A stretch of 64,000 nucleotides of DNA, from the NCBI RefSeq assembly GCF_003063265.1, contig NZ_NERU01000020.1, positions 1-64,000 of the forward strand, given 5' to 3'. The translations under genes were made by a program, and so were the position numbers. Origin of the DNA: Limnohabitans sp. WS1. Its GTDB lineage: Bacteria > Pseudomonadota > Gammaproteobacteria > Burkholderiales > Burkholderiaceae_C. Positions within the stretch are counted from its first letter, which is position 1. Every line of letters begins with the position of its first letter. Shown here piece after piece: positions 17,401 through 25,163 of the stretch. The notes beneath the pieces are model-generated. The model saw only the letters and a program-made list of their open reading frames with translations. It was not told where the DNA came from and made no database searches.

Positions 17401-17610
17401 CACAAAAACCCCCACAGGCATGACCTGGTAAATCGAGGCATCGGTGGCGTAGCGGCCCCGGTCGGCCGCAGAAAACAAGACCTCGCCTCGGGTGTCCGAG
17501 CGCAGCCGTTGGGCCAACAAACCGGCCACCTCGTTGAAGTGGCTGGCCACGGTCTCGTAGCTTTGGTCTGGCGAGGCTTTGGACAGATCGATGAGCAAAG
17601 GGGCGTTCAT
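14494..17610 (-). CDS. FAD/Fe-S fused D-2-hydroxyacid dehydrogenase (YdiJ-like)
   Basis: This 1038-residue fusion matches E. coli YdiJ in length (about 1018), a family reported to act as D-2-hydroxyglutarate dehydrogenase and related to glycolate and D-lactate dehydrogenases. An N-terminal FAD_binding_4 domain carries PRGGGTSQCGQ and GGMAGNNSCGSRSIAYG, then the FAD-oxidase C-domain. Fe-S ligands follow in CNNNGHCRKFDAGTMCPS and LCVGCKGCKRDCPTGVD. Two CCG-type motifs end it (LHGHCHQKAF and SSCCGMAGSFGYE). It likely oxidises a 2-hydroxyacid to the 2-oxoacid and passes electrons to a membrane or flavoprotein acceptor. The ATG overlaps the GntR stop by four bases, so regulator and enzyme are co-transcribed. 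The actual substrate is not known. Confidence 0.88.
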   Translation of the reverse strand: MNAPLLIDLSKASPDQSYETVASHFNEVAGLLAQRLRSDTRGEVLFSAADRGRYATDASIYQVMPVGVFVPRDEADVRTALDICRDLGVPIVPRGGGTSQCGQTVGAGLVIDHAKHMRKIMAVDAEQRTATVEPGLVLDHLNAALKTHGLWYPVDVSTSAQATLGGMAGNNSCGSRSIAYGNMVHNVLGAEAWLADGSLLEFGAYEKAQGRARQIGDFVRDLALQHASEIDAHWPKVMRRVAGYNLDIFRNQNERPYTADGSVNLAHLLIGSEGTLALTRSLTLRLAELPRAKVLGVVNFPTFYQAMDAAQHIVKLGQGMPVGQLSAVELVDRTMIELSLQNPAFAPTIRTALSPHINGGMPEAVLLVEFSGPSKADITHKIKELVELMGDLGLPGSVVEMVQDAPQKNLWEVRKAGLNIMMSLRGDGKPVSFIEDCAVPLESLAEYTDALTGVFRKYGSRGTWYAHASVGTLHVRPILDMRRDGAAKMRAIAEEASELVRRYKGAFSGEHGDGLCRGEWIGWQFGPRINEAFAKIKREMDPQQLLCPQRIVNPPKMDDTTLMRFPPTYKVVPIKTALDWSAWNVQNDPVTEQTSAPGTGGDPAQGLAKAVEMCNNNGHCRKFDAGTMCPSYRVTRDEKHLTRGRANTLRLALSGQIDGLSGQDALSSQAVHDAMDLCVGCKGCKRDCPTGVDMAKMKVEFLQHYKAQHGHTLQDKLVAYLPEYARWAAHLAPVLNLRNRMPLLAALTEKLLGLSAKRSLPEWQMRHFFNTPPSAAQATASREEVLAAARGVVLFVDTFNGYLESANAHAAVKVLQAAGYTVHVATKLKDDGQHLCCGRTYLATGMVDKAREKASEVVQSLLPFAEKGLSIVGLEPSCLLTLRDELLVMGLGDGAQKISQQALLFEEFLAREAQAGQLEALKAQIAPVDRPVLLHGHCHQKAFDAVSPVMEVLRWIPGAKPQLIESSCCGMAGSFGYEASHYEVSMQMAELSLLPAVRAQPDAIVVADGTSCRHQIHDGAQREAVHLSQLLAGLLPGD

Positions 17611-18332
17611 GAGGCTTGTCCTTCTGTGAGGGATGGCGATGTCTTGTGGTCAGTGGTGGAGGCGATAGAAGCGCTGCGCAGCTGCTCGATCACCACGTTG
17701 CGCTTGTTGTCCAAGTGCTGCATCAGCACCTGGCGCAGGGCTGCAGCGTCGCGTGCCTCCAGCGCCTGCACCATGGCGATGTGTTCGTCCACAGCGCGTT
17801 GCCATTTGTCTCCGTCCTGGTTGGAGCGAAAACGCAGCGCCTGCAAACGGGCATTGACCTGGTTGTAGGTCGCGGTCAGCACCGGGTTCTTGGCCGCCGC
17901 GTTGAAGCTGCGGTGAATGGCCGCGTTGATTTGGTAATAGGCCGACAGGTCGCGCCGGGTGTAAGCGGCCAGCATCTCGTAATGCAAGGCCTTGATTTCA
18001 TTGAGTTCGGCATCGGTCACGCGCTGTGCGGCCAGCTCGCCCGACAGACCCTCCAGCCCGGCCATCACCTCAAAGGTGTGGCGCACATCGGCCTCGCTCA
18101 GCTGCACCGCCACCGAGCCCCGGTTGGGCAAGAGCTCCACCAAACCCTCGGCCGCCAGCATTTTGATGGCCTCGCGCAACGGGGTGCGCGAAATGTTGAG
18201 CTCTTCGCACAAGGTGCGCTCGTTGAGTTTGCCGCCGGGAGGAATCAAGCCCTCGACCAACATCTGGCGCAGGCGCTGCGCGACCTGTTCATGCAAGACA
18301 GGACGGGCTATGGACAGGTGTTCTGAAGCCAT
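17607..18332 (-). CDS. GntR-family (FadR/FCD) transcriptional regulator
   Basis: This 241-residue regulator has an N-terminal winged helix (about residues 15-80, LCEELNISRTPLREAIKMLAAEGLVELLPNRGSVAV) and an all-helical FCD ligand domain (about 90-220, with NAAIHRSF and DEHIAMVQALEARD). FCD regulators sense small carboxylates, often via a bound metal. The start MASEHLSIARPVLHEQVAQRLRQ fits the family; the frame extends upstream only into non-coding sequence. It is translationally coupled to the dehydrogenase gene and divergent from the aminotransferase gene, with two identical dyads in the shared promoter. It most likely controls both arms of the locus in response to the pathway substrate. Confidence 0.9.
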   Translation of the reverse strand: MASEHLSIARPVLHEQVAQRLRQMLVEGLIPPGGKLNERTLCEELNISRTPLREAIKMLAAEGLVELLPNRGSVAVQLSEADVRHTFEVMAGLEGLSGELAAQRVTDAELNEIKALHYEMLAAYTRRDLSAYYQINAAIHRSFNAAAKNPVLTATYNQVNARLQALRFRSNQDGDKWQRAVDEHIAMVQALEARDAAALRQVLMQHLDNKRNVVIEQLRSASIASTTDHKTSPSLTEGQAS

Positions 18333-18337
18333 GAAAT

Positions 18338-18356
18338 TATTTTGAATACAAAAAAT
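18338..18356. promoter_or_regulatory. Putative GntR operator, copy 1
   Basis: The sequence TATTTTGAATACAAAAAAT contains the dyad TTTTG-N4-CAAAA. It lies 5 bp upstream of the GntR start codon, where binding would block that gene. The same 19 bases recur 63 bp away. Confidence 0.65.
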
Positions 18357-18400
18357 GATTGATATGACTCTAATTCTAGGACAATCACCCTTGACAAATG

Positions 18401-18419
18401 TATTTTGAATACAAAAAAT
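18401..18419. promoter_or_regulatory. Putative GntR operator, copy 2
   Basis: This second exact copy of the 19-bp site begins 63 bp from the first, close to six helical turns, so both sites face the same side of the DNA. It lies about 30 bp upstream of the aminotransferase start. Confidence 0.65.
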
Positions 18420-18449
18420 AGTCCAAAAATTGAAAGGCGTTTTCAGCTC

Positions 18450-19640
18450 ATGCTCACCACCAACTTCCACCCCACGGGCCGTCACTTTCTGCAGATCCCC
18501 GGCCCGTCTCCCGTGCCCGACCGCATCTTGCGGGCCATCAGTTCGCCCACCATTGACCACCGAGGCCCCGAGTTCGGCGCACTGGGCAAGAAGGTGCTGG
18601 CCGATGTGCAAAAGATTTTCAAAACCAGCCACCCCGTCATGATCTACCCCGCCTCGGGCACCGGGGCTTGGGAGGCGGCTCTGAGCAACGTGCTCAGCAC
18701 CGGCGACCATGTGCTGATGTACGAAACGGGCCACTTTGCGTTTTTATGGAACAAGCTGGCCAATCAGCTGGGTCTGAAATCAGAGGTCATCAGCCTGCCA
18801 GGCTTGGAGGGCTGGCGCAACGGCGTGCAGGCCGATTTGATCGAGCAGCGCTTGAAAGCCGACACGGGGCACAGCATCAAAGCTGTCTGTGTAGTGCACA
18901 ACGAAACCTCAACCGGTGTGACCAGCGACATTGCTGCCGTGCGCCGCGCGATCGACGCCGCCAAACACCCCGCCTTGCTCTTGGTCGACACCATCTCGGG
19001 CTTGGCTGCTACCGACTACCGGCACGACGAATGGGGCGTGGACGTGACCATCAGCGGATCACAAAAAGGCCTGATGCTGCCACCCGGCATCAGCTTCAAC
19101 GCCCTCTCGCCTCGCGCCATCGAAGTCAGCCAAAAAGGCGGCATGGCCCGCAGCTACTGGGCCTGGGGCGAGATGATCGAGATGAACAAAAACGGCTACT
19201 GGCCCTCCACCCCCAACACCAATTTGCTCTATGGCCTGAGCGAGGCCTGCGACATGCTGCTGGCCGAAGGCCTGGACCAGGTCTTTGCGCGTCACCAGCG
19301 CTGGGCCGCTGGCGTGCGTGCGGCCGTCAACGCTTGGGGCCTGCCCATCCAGTGCGCCGACCCGGCTGTCTACTCCCCCATCCTGACCGGTGTCATGACC
19401 CCTGAGGGCGTGGACGCCGACGCGGTGCGCAAAGTCATCCACGAACGCTTTGACTGCTCGCTGGGCACGGGCCTGGGCAAAGTCAAAGGCCGCATGTTCC
19501 GCATTGGCCACCTGGGCGACAGCAACGACCTGACCTTGATCGCCACCGTGGCGGGCTGCGAAATGGGCCTGAAGCTCTCGGGCGTGGCGCTGCAAGGCAG
19601 CGGCGTGCAGGCCATCATGGACCACTTTTCGAGCCACTGA
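18450..19640 (+). CDS. Class V aminotransferase, serine/alanine-glyoxylate type
   Basis: This 396-residue PLP enzyme has the N-terminal FLQIPGPSPVPDRILRA and the HRGPEFGAL motif of alanine-/serine-glyoxylate aminotransferases. Asp180 in LLVDTISG should contact the PLP ring nitrogen, and Lys206 in SGSQKGLMLPPG forms the Schiff base. The family moves an amino group from serine or alanine to glyoxylate, giving glycine. The start at 18450 follows a GAAAGGCG site and matches the family; an upstream TTG would lie inside the operator. It heads an operon with the Bug receptor and crotonase and is divergent from GntR. The 2-oxoacid it uses may be the product of the neighbouring dehydrogenase. Confidence 0.9.
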   Translation: MLTTNFHPTGRHFLQIPGPSPVPDRILRAISSPTIDHRGPEFGALGKKVLADVQKIFKTSHPVMIYPASGTGAWEAALSNVLSTGDHVLMYETGHFAFLWNKLANQLGLKSEVISLPGLEGWRNGVQADLIEQRLKADTGHSIKAVCVVHNETSTGVTSDIAAVRRAIDAAKHPALLLVDTISGLAATDYRHDEWGVDVTISGSQKGLMLPPGISFNALSPRAIEVSQKGGMARSYWAWGEMIEMNKNGYWPSTPNTNLLYGLSEACDMLLAEGLDQVFARHQRWAAGVRAAVNAWGLPIQCADPAVYSPILTGVMTPEGVDADAVRKVIHERFDCSLGTGLGKVKGRMFRIGHLGDSNDLTLIATVAGCEMGLKLSGVALQGSGVQAIMDHFSSH

Positions 19641-19709
19641 AACCAGGGCACAGAACCCAGGGCTATCCGTTTTCTCGCGTGCATTTCCAACAAAACCCAA
19701 GGAGACAAC

Positions 19710-20687
19710 ATGAAACGCAGAACCTTTGTGGCCGCTACTGCCGCCACCGCCGCAACGATGGTGGCCCCGTCGATCCAGGCCCAAACCTTGCCCGCCGGAC
19801 CGGTGCGAATCTTGGTGGGATTTGCACCAGGCGGCGGCACCGACATCCTGGCCCGCATCGTGGCGCAAAAACTGCAAACCATGTGGGGCGTCACGGTGCT
19901 GGTTGAAAACCGCGCTGGTGCCACTGGGGTGATCGCTGCCGAAGCGGTGGCCAAGGCGGCCCCTGACGGCAACACGCTGCTCATGGCCCACATCAACAGC
20001 CATGCGCTGGCCCCTGCCCTCATGCCCAAGCTCAGCTATGTGGTGGACCGCGATTTCACGCCATTGACCTTGGTTGGGATCACGCCCAATTTGCTCATCT
20101 GCAACAACGACCAACCCGCCAAAACCGTGGCTGAACTGGTCGCGCAGTGCAAGGCCAACCCCGGCAAAGTCAGCTTTGGCTCTGCCGGTCAAGGCTCGGC
20201 CCAGCACATGGCGCTCGAGTCCTTCAAATTGGCAGCGGGTGTCGACACCATTCACATTCCCTACAAAGGATCGGGACCGATGTTGGCCGATTTGATCGGC
20301 GGGCAAATTGCTTACTCTTTTGACACCATGACCGCAGCGACACCCCACGTCAAAAGCGGCAAGGTGCGTGCGATTGCACAAACCCGTGCCAAACGGGCGT
20401 CAAGCTACCCCAATGTGCCCACCATGGTCGAAGCAGGTTTCCCCAACTTTGAAGCCACAACTTGGTACGGATTGGTCGGCCCTGGCAAGCTGCCCCCTGC
20501 CATGGCGCAACGCATGAACGAGGACATCAACAAGGTCTTGGTCATGCCCGATGTGGTCGAAAAATTGGCCCAATACGGCGCAGAAGACGGTGGCGGTTCG
20601 GCCCAACGCTTTGCCGACTTCATCCGGACCGAACAAGTCAAGTGGGCCAAGGTGGTCAAAGACAGCAACGTGAAGCTGGACAGCTGA
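19710..20687 (+). CDS. Tripartite tricarboxylate transporter (Bug family) solute receptor
   Basis: This 325-residue periplasmic binding protein has a signal peptide MKRRTFVAATAATAATMVAPSIQA that carries a twin-arginine-like RRTFV, so Tat export is possible. The mature protein shows Bug motifs: VRILVGFAPGGGTDILAR, VENRAGATGVIAAEAVAKAAPDG, and later HIPYKGSGPMLADLIGGQI. AAGGAG lies 6 bases upstream of the ATG. Bug receptors bind carboxylates and related small molecules. No TctA/TctB membrane genes are nearby, as is usual for the many orphan Bug genes of Burkholderiales. Its stop overlaps the next start (TGATGA), and it is probably induced with the aminotransferase. Confidence 0.93.
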   Translation: MKRRTFVAATAATAATMVAPSIQAQTLPAGPVRILVGFAPGGGTDILARIVAQKLQTMWGVTVLVENRAGATGVIAAEAVAKAAPDGNTLLMAHINSHALAPALMPKLSYVVDRDFTPLTLVGITPNLLICNNDQPAKTVAELVAQCKANPGKVSFGSAGQGSAQHMALESFKLAAGVDTIHIPYKGSGPMLADLIGGQIAYSFDTMTAATPHVKSGKVRAIAQTRAKRASSYPNVPTMVEAGFPNFEATTWYGLVGPGKLPPAMAQRMNEDINKVLVMPDVVEKLAQYGAEDGGGSAQRFADFIRTEQVKWAKVVKDSNVKLDS

Positions 20688-21475
20688 TGACCGATACCCT
20701 GACCGCTGGAACGGTGGACCTGGCTGTCGAGCATGGCGTGGCCACCGTGACGTTCAACCGACCTCAGGCGCGCAACGCCATGACCTGGGGCATGTACCAA
20801 GAGCTCAGTCGCCTTTGCCACAGCTTCAAAGCCGATGCAAACATTCGTGCGGTGGTGTTTCGAGGTGCGGGTGGGCGGGCCTTTGTAGCAGGCACTGACA
20901 TCGAGCAATTCATTTCATTTCGCACGGGCGATGACGGTGTCGCCTACGAGGCCCAAATCGAGGCCTGCGTCGACTTGCTTTGCTCACTGCCCATGCCCAC
21001 GGTGGCGCTCATTGAAGGCTGGGTCGTGGGCGGCGGACTGGCCATAGCAACGGCATGCGACTTTCGACTGGCCACGCCCGATTCACAACTGGGTGTGCCG
21101 ATTGCCAAAACTTTGGGCAACTGTTTGTCAGTGGCCAACGTGGCCAGGCTCAGTGCCGCTTTGGGGCACCAACGCGTCAAACGCATGCTCATGCTGGCCG
21201 AGATGATCGGGGCCGAAGAGGCCCTGGGCTGCGGTTACCTGCACCAACTGGCTGCGCCAGAAGACATCGTCGAAGCGACAAACGCCTTGGTGCAGCGCCT
21301 GACGGCTTTGGCCCCGGTGACCCAACAAGTGAGCAAACAAGCCCTCAACCGTCTGGTCAAACACAGCGCCCCCGAAGCCGAAGACCTGATTCGCCAAGCC
21401 TATGGCAGCGAGGACTTCCACGAAGGCGTCAAGGCTTTTGTCGCCAAGCGCAAACCCATTTGGAAAGGCCTTTGA
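20687..21475 (+). CDS. Crotonase-fold enoyl-CoA hydratase/isomerase family protein
   Basis: This 262-residue protein has the crotonase core VATVTFNRPQARNAM. The oxyanion-hole regions FVAGTDIEQF and EGWVVGGGLAIATACDFRLAT are intact. At the place where typical hydratases carry the first catalytic Glu (FGxPE), this protein reads LGVPIAKTLGN, and the second catalytic Glu cannot be matched, so ordinary hydration is doubtful. Its ATG overlaps the Bug receptor stop. It could act as an isomerase, lyase or thioesterase on a CoA ester of the locus substrate. The reaction is not assigned. Confidence 0.85.
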   Translation: MTDTLTAGTVDLAVEHGVATVTFNRPQARNAMTWGMYQELSRLCHSFKADANIRAVVFRGAGGRAFVAGTDIEQFISFRTGDDGVAYEAQIEACVDLLCSLPMPTVALIEGWVVGGGLAIATACDFRLATPDSQLGVPIAKTLGNCLSVANVARLSAALGHQRVKRMLMLAEMIGAEEALGCGYLHQLAAPEDIVEATNALVQRLTALAPVTQQVSKQALNRLVKHSAPEAEDLIRQAYGSEDFHEGVKAFVAKRKPIWKGL

Positions 21476-21511
21476 CCCTCTACAGGGCACAGCGCTGAAC
21501 GCGGTGATGCA

Positions 21512-22322
21512 TGTGGGAGCCCTTCGCCCGGGGCGATTGCTGGGGTTTGCGAGGCTTGATCGCGACGGGGTGTCGCTCCTACGGGGGGCAATGCGCTGCA
21601 TTTTGTAGGAGCCCCGCCCTCGGGGCGATTGTTGGGGTCTGCGAGGCTTGATCGCGACGGGGGCGTCGCTCCTACAGGGGGAATGCGCTGCATTTTGTAG
21701 GAGCTCCGCCCTCGGGGCGATTCTTGGGGTTTGCGAGGGTGATCGCGACGGGGGCGTCGCTCCTACAGGGGGAATGCGCTGCATTTTGTAGGAGCCCCGC
21801 CCTCGGGGCGATTCTTGGGGTTTTCGAGGCTTGATCGCGACGGGGGCGTCGCTCCTACAGGGGGAGATGCCCTGGATTTTGTAGGAGCCCCGCCCTCGGG
21901 GCGATTGCTGGGGTTTGCGGGGCTTGATCGCGACGGGGGCGTCGCTCCTACGGGGGGCAATGCGCTGCATTTTGTAGGAGCCCTTCGCTCGGGGCGATTG
22001 TTGGGGTCTGCGAGGGTGATCGCGACGGGGGCGTCGCTCCTACAGGGGGAATGCGCTGCATTTTGTAGGAGCCCCGCCCTCGGGGCGATTCTTGGGGTTT
22101 GCGAGGGTGATCGCGACGGGGGCGTCGCTCCTACGGGGGGCAATGCGCTGCATTTTGTAGGAGCCCCGCCCTCGGGGCGATTGTGGGTGGTTTGCGAGGG
22201 TGATCGCGACGGGGGCGTCGCTCCTACAGGGGGGTGCGCTGCATTTTGTAGGAGCCCCGCCCTCGGGGCGATTGTTGGGGTCTGCGAGGCTTGATCGCGA
22301 CGGGGGCGTCGCTCCTACGGGG
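21512..22322. repeat. REP-like tandem array, nine doublets
   Basis: This is the longest array in the window and fills the 877-bp gap between the convergent crotonase and alaS genes. GTCGCTCCTAC occurs nine times with steps of about 91-93 bp. Small length changes come from alternative spacers (GAGGCTTGATC or GAGGGTGATC). Hairpin 1 is stem GCCCCG / CGGGGC with loop CCCT, and hairpin 2 is stem GCGACG / CGTCGC. Two units have a degenerate first hairpin (CCCTTCGCCCGGGGCG and CCCTTCGCTCGGGGCG). Confidence 0.95.
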
Positions 22323-22352
22323 GACGCGAGACGCGCCATCAGGCCGTCACAT

Positions 22353-25004
22353 TCAGACCCGCTCGGTCACCCAGGCCTGCACGCTGGACAGCGCTGCGGG
22401 CAAGGCCGCCGCGTTGGTGCCACCGGCCATGGCCACATCGGGCTTGCCGCCGCCTTTGCCGCCCACCTGACCCGCCACAAAGTTGGCCAGCTCACCGGCT
22501 TTGACTTTGCCCACAGTGTCGGCGGTCACGCCAGCGACGATCTGCACCTTCTCACCGTCCACAGCGGTCAAGACAATCACAGCCGTTTTCATCTTGTCTT
22601 TGAGCTTCTCCACGGTATCGCGCAAGGTCTTGGCGTCGGCTCCTTCGAGCTTGGCCACCAGCAGTTTGACGCCCTTGACGTCCACGGCCTGGGTCATCAA
22701 CTCATCGCCCTGGGCAGAAGCGAGCTTGCCTTTGGCGGCGGCCAGTTCTTTCTCGAGCGCCTTGACCTGGTCGAGCACCTGCGCGATGCGGTTGTTCAGC
22801 TCGGCAGGCTGGGCTTTCAGCGTGCCAGCGGCTTGCGTCACGGTGTCTTCAAGGGACTGCAAATAAGCCAAAGCATTCACGCCAGTCACGGCTTCGATGC
22901 GTCGCACACCAGCGGCCACGCCGCCTTCGCTGACGATCTTGAACAGGCCAATGTCGCCCGTGGCTTTGACGTGGGTGCCGCCGCACAGCTCGCGGCTGGA
23001 GCCAATGTCGAGCACGCGCACGGTCTCGCCGTATTTCTCGCCAAACAGCATCATGGCGCCCGTTTTCTGGGCGCTTTCGATGTCCATGACACGGGCTTGT
23101 GCCGCAGCGTTGGCCAAGATTTCGGCGTTCACACGCGCTTCGATCTCACGAATTTCAGCGTCGGTCACAGGTGCGTTGTGCGCAAAGTCAAAACGGGTGC
23201 GCTCGGCGTTGACCAAGCTGCCCTTTTGCTGCACATGGCTGCCCAGCACTTCGCGCAGGGCTTTGTGCATCAAGTGGGTGGCGGAGTGGTTGCGCACAGT
23301 GGCAGCGCGTGCGGCCGTGTCCACATGGGCTTGCACCGCGTCGCCCACCTTCAGGCTGCCGGTTTTGACTTCACCGTGGTGGCCAAACACATCGGCCTTG
23401 ATCTTGAGCGTGTCGGCCACGTTGAACTGGCCGCCCGCGTTGTGGATCATGCCTTGGTCGCCCACCTGACCGCCCGACTCGGCGTAGAACGGGGTCGTGT
23501 CCAACACCACCACGCCTGATTGGCCAGCTTTCAGCTCGGTCACGGCGTTGCCGTCGGCGTACAAGGCCAGCACTTTGGCGTTGGCCGTCAGGTCGTCGTA
23601 GCCCACAAAGTCGTTGCCCTCGCCCGAATAGTCGAGCGCCTTGTCCATCTTGAACTTGCCTGCCGCACGGGCCTGGGCCTTTTGCTTTTCCATGGCGGTG
23701 GCAAAACCAGCCTCGTCCACGCTCAGGCCACGCTCACGGCACACGTCGGCCGACAAGTCGAGCGGGAAGCCATAGGTGTCGTGCAACTTGAAGGCCACTT
23801 CGCCCGGCAGCACTTTCACGCCGTCATGAAGGGCCGCGTCCAGAATTTGCATGCCGCTTTGCAGCGTCTCAAAGAAGCGCTCTTCTTCCACACGCAAGAT
23901 GTCTGCGATGCGCTCGGCCTGATCGGCCATGTTGGGGTAAGCCGCGCCCATGAGCTTCACCAAATCAGGCACCAGCTTGTGGAAGAACGGGGTCTTTTGG
24001 CCGAGCAAATAACCATGGCGAATGGCGCGGCGCACGATGCGGCGCTGCACATAACCCCGGCCTTCGTTACTTGGCACCACACCGTCGCTCACCAAAAACG
24101 CGGTGGCACGGATGTGGTCGGCGATCACGCGCAGCGACTTGTTGTTCAGGTCGGTGCAGCCGGTTTCGCGCGATGCGGCTTTGATCAGCGCGTCAAAGAT
24201 GTCGATTTCGTAGTTGCTGTGAACGTGCTGCAAGATGGCCGCCAGCCGCTCCAGGCCCATGCCGGTGTCCACGCAGGGCGCGGGCAGCGGCGTGACGGCA
24301 CCGGTCTCGTCCATGTTGAACTGCATGAACACGTTGTTCCAGATTTCGATGAAACGGTCGCCGTCTTCATCGGGGCTGCCGGGTGGGCCGCCGGGGATGT
24401 GCGCGCCGTGGTCGTAAAAAATCTCGGAGCAAGGACCGCAAGGGCCCGTGTCGGCCATCATCCAGAAGTTGTCGGACTTGTAGCGGCCACCTTTGTTGTC
24501 ACCGATGCGGATGATGCGGTTTTCTGATTGGATGCGCTCAGGCGTCCAGCCGGCTTTGACAAAAATGGCTTCCCAAATGCCATGGGCCTCGTCGTCTTCC
24601 ATGTAGACCGTGGCGTACAGCTTGTCGGCAGGCAGTTTGTAGACCTGGGTCAGCAGCTCCCACGCCCACTCCAGCGACTCGCGCTTGAAGTAGTCGCCAA
24701 ACGACCAGTTGCCCAGCATCTCAAAAAAGGTGTGGTGGCGGGCGGTGTAGCCCACGTTTTCCAGGTCGTTGTGCTTGCCACCGGCACGCAGGCAGGCTTG
24801 CACAGAGGCGGCACGCACGTAACTGCGCTTGTCCGAGCCCAAAAACACGTCTTTGAACTGGACCATGCCCGAGTTGGTGAACATCAAGGTCGGGTCGTTG
24901 CCCGGCACCAAGGGGCTGGACGCCACCACGGTGTGCCCTTTGGACTCAAAAAAGTCCAAAAAGGTCTTGCGGATGTCGGAAACAGAAAAAGTGGCTTGGC
25001 TCAT
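22353..25004 (-). CDS. alaS: Alanyl-tRNA synthetase
   Basis: This 883-residue class II synthetase is near the usual bacterial length (about 875). The N-terminal catalytic domain begins IRKTFLDFFESKGHTVVASSPLVPGNDPTLMFTNSGM. The editing domain carries the zinc-binding NHSATHLMHKALR and LCGGTHVKATGDIG motifs. The C-terminal coiled and DHHA1-like region ends KGGGKPDVAMAGGTN. It charges tRNA-Ala and clears Ser/Gly mischarges. It stands alone, followed by the nine-copy REP array and preceded by a 159-bp gap after the giant adhesin gene. Confidence 0.98.
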   Translation of the reverse strand: MSQATFSVSDIRKTFLDFFESKGHTVVASSPLVPGNDPTLMFTNSGMVQFKDVFLGSDKRSYVRAASVQACLRAGGKHNDLENVGYTARHHTFFEMLGNWSFGDYFKRESLEWAWELLTQVYKLPADKLYATVYMEDDEAHGIWEAIFVKAGWTPERIQSENRIIRIGDNKGGRYKSDNFWMMADTGPCGPCSEIFYDHGAHIPGGPPGSPDEDGDRFIEIWNNVFMQFNMDETGAVTPLPAPCVDTGMGLERLAAILQHVHSNYEIDIFDALIKAASRETGCTDLNNKSLRVIADHIRATAFLVSDGVVPSNEGRGYVQRRIVRRAIRHGYLLGQKTPFFHKLVPDLVKLMGAAYPNMADQAERIADILRVEEERFFETLQSGMQILDAALHDGVKVLPGEVAFKLHDTYGFPLDLSADVCRERGLSVDEAGFATAMEKQKAQARAAGKFKMDKALDYSGEGNDFVGYDDLTANAKVLALYADGNAVTELKAGQSGVVVLDTTPFYAESGGQVGDQGMIHNAGGQFNVADTLKIKADVFGHHGEVKTGSLKVGDAVQAHVDTAARAATVRNHSATHLMHKALREVLGSHVQQKGSLVNAERTRFDFAHNAPVTDAEIREIEARVNAEILANAAAQARVMDIESAQKTGAMMLFGEKYGETVRVLDIGSSRELCGGTHVKATGDIGLFKIVSEGGVAAGVRRIEAVTGVNALAYLQSLEDTVTQAAGTLKAQPAELNNRIAQVLDQVKALEKELAAAKGKLASAQGDELMTQAVDVKGVKLLVAKLEGADAKTLRDTVEKLKDKMKTAVIVLTAVDGEKVQIVAGVTADTVGKVKAGELANFVAGQVGGKGGGKPDVAMAGGTNAAALPAALSSVQAWVTERV

Positions 25005-25036
25005 GGGGTTTGTGATCGCTCAAAGTGCAAGCGCAC

Positions 25037-25042
25037 ATTATA
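25037..25042 (-). promoter_or_regulatory. Possible -10 element of alaS
   Basis: On the minus strand TATAAT lies 32 bp upstream of the alaS start in an otherwise GC-rich gap. No convincing -35 element is found at the normal spacing. Confidence 0.35.
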
Positions 25043-25125
25043 AGTTTCAGGCTTGTCTATCGATTCGCTGGCAAGGATGAGCCCCGTTCGACCTGGTGGG
25101 CGGGAACCGGGGGAGACCCCAAGGC

Positions 25126-25155
25126 CCCGACCTGCACAAAACCATGCAGGTCGGG
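25126..25155 (-). terminator. Hairpin downstream of the giant adhesin gene
   Basis: A perfect 11-bp stem (CCCGACCTGCA / TGCAGGTCGGG) with an 8-base loop starts 8 bp past the stop codon of the adhesin gene. There is no T tract after it, so it may act as a mRNA-stabilising or Rho-assisted 3' end rather than a classic terminator. Confidence 0.6.
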
Positions 25156-25163
25156 TCGGGGCA

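Noticed and set aside
14923..17868. Two long plus-strand frames (525 and 441 codons)
   Set aside because: They are antisense shadows of the D-2-hydroxyacid dehydrogenase and GntR genes, produced by high GC at third codon positions.
18405..18449. TTG start extending the aminotransferase by 15 residues
   Set aside because: It lies inside the operator dyad and adds residues not found in the family; the ATG at 18450 fits both family length and spacing.
21512..22322. Possible CRISPR array, because of regular spacing
   Set aside because: The segments between hairpins are conserved from unit to unit rather than unique, the period is about 92 bp, units occur at six scattered loci in both orientations, and no cas genes are present.
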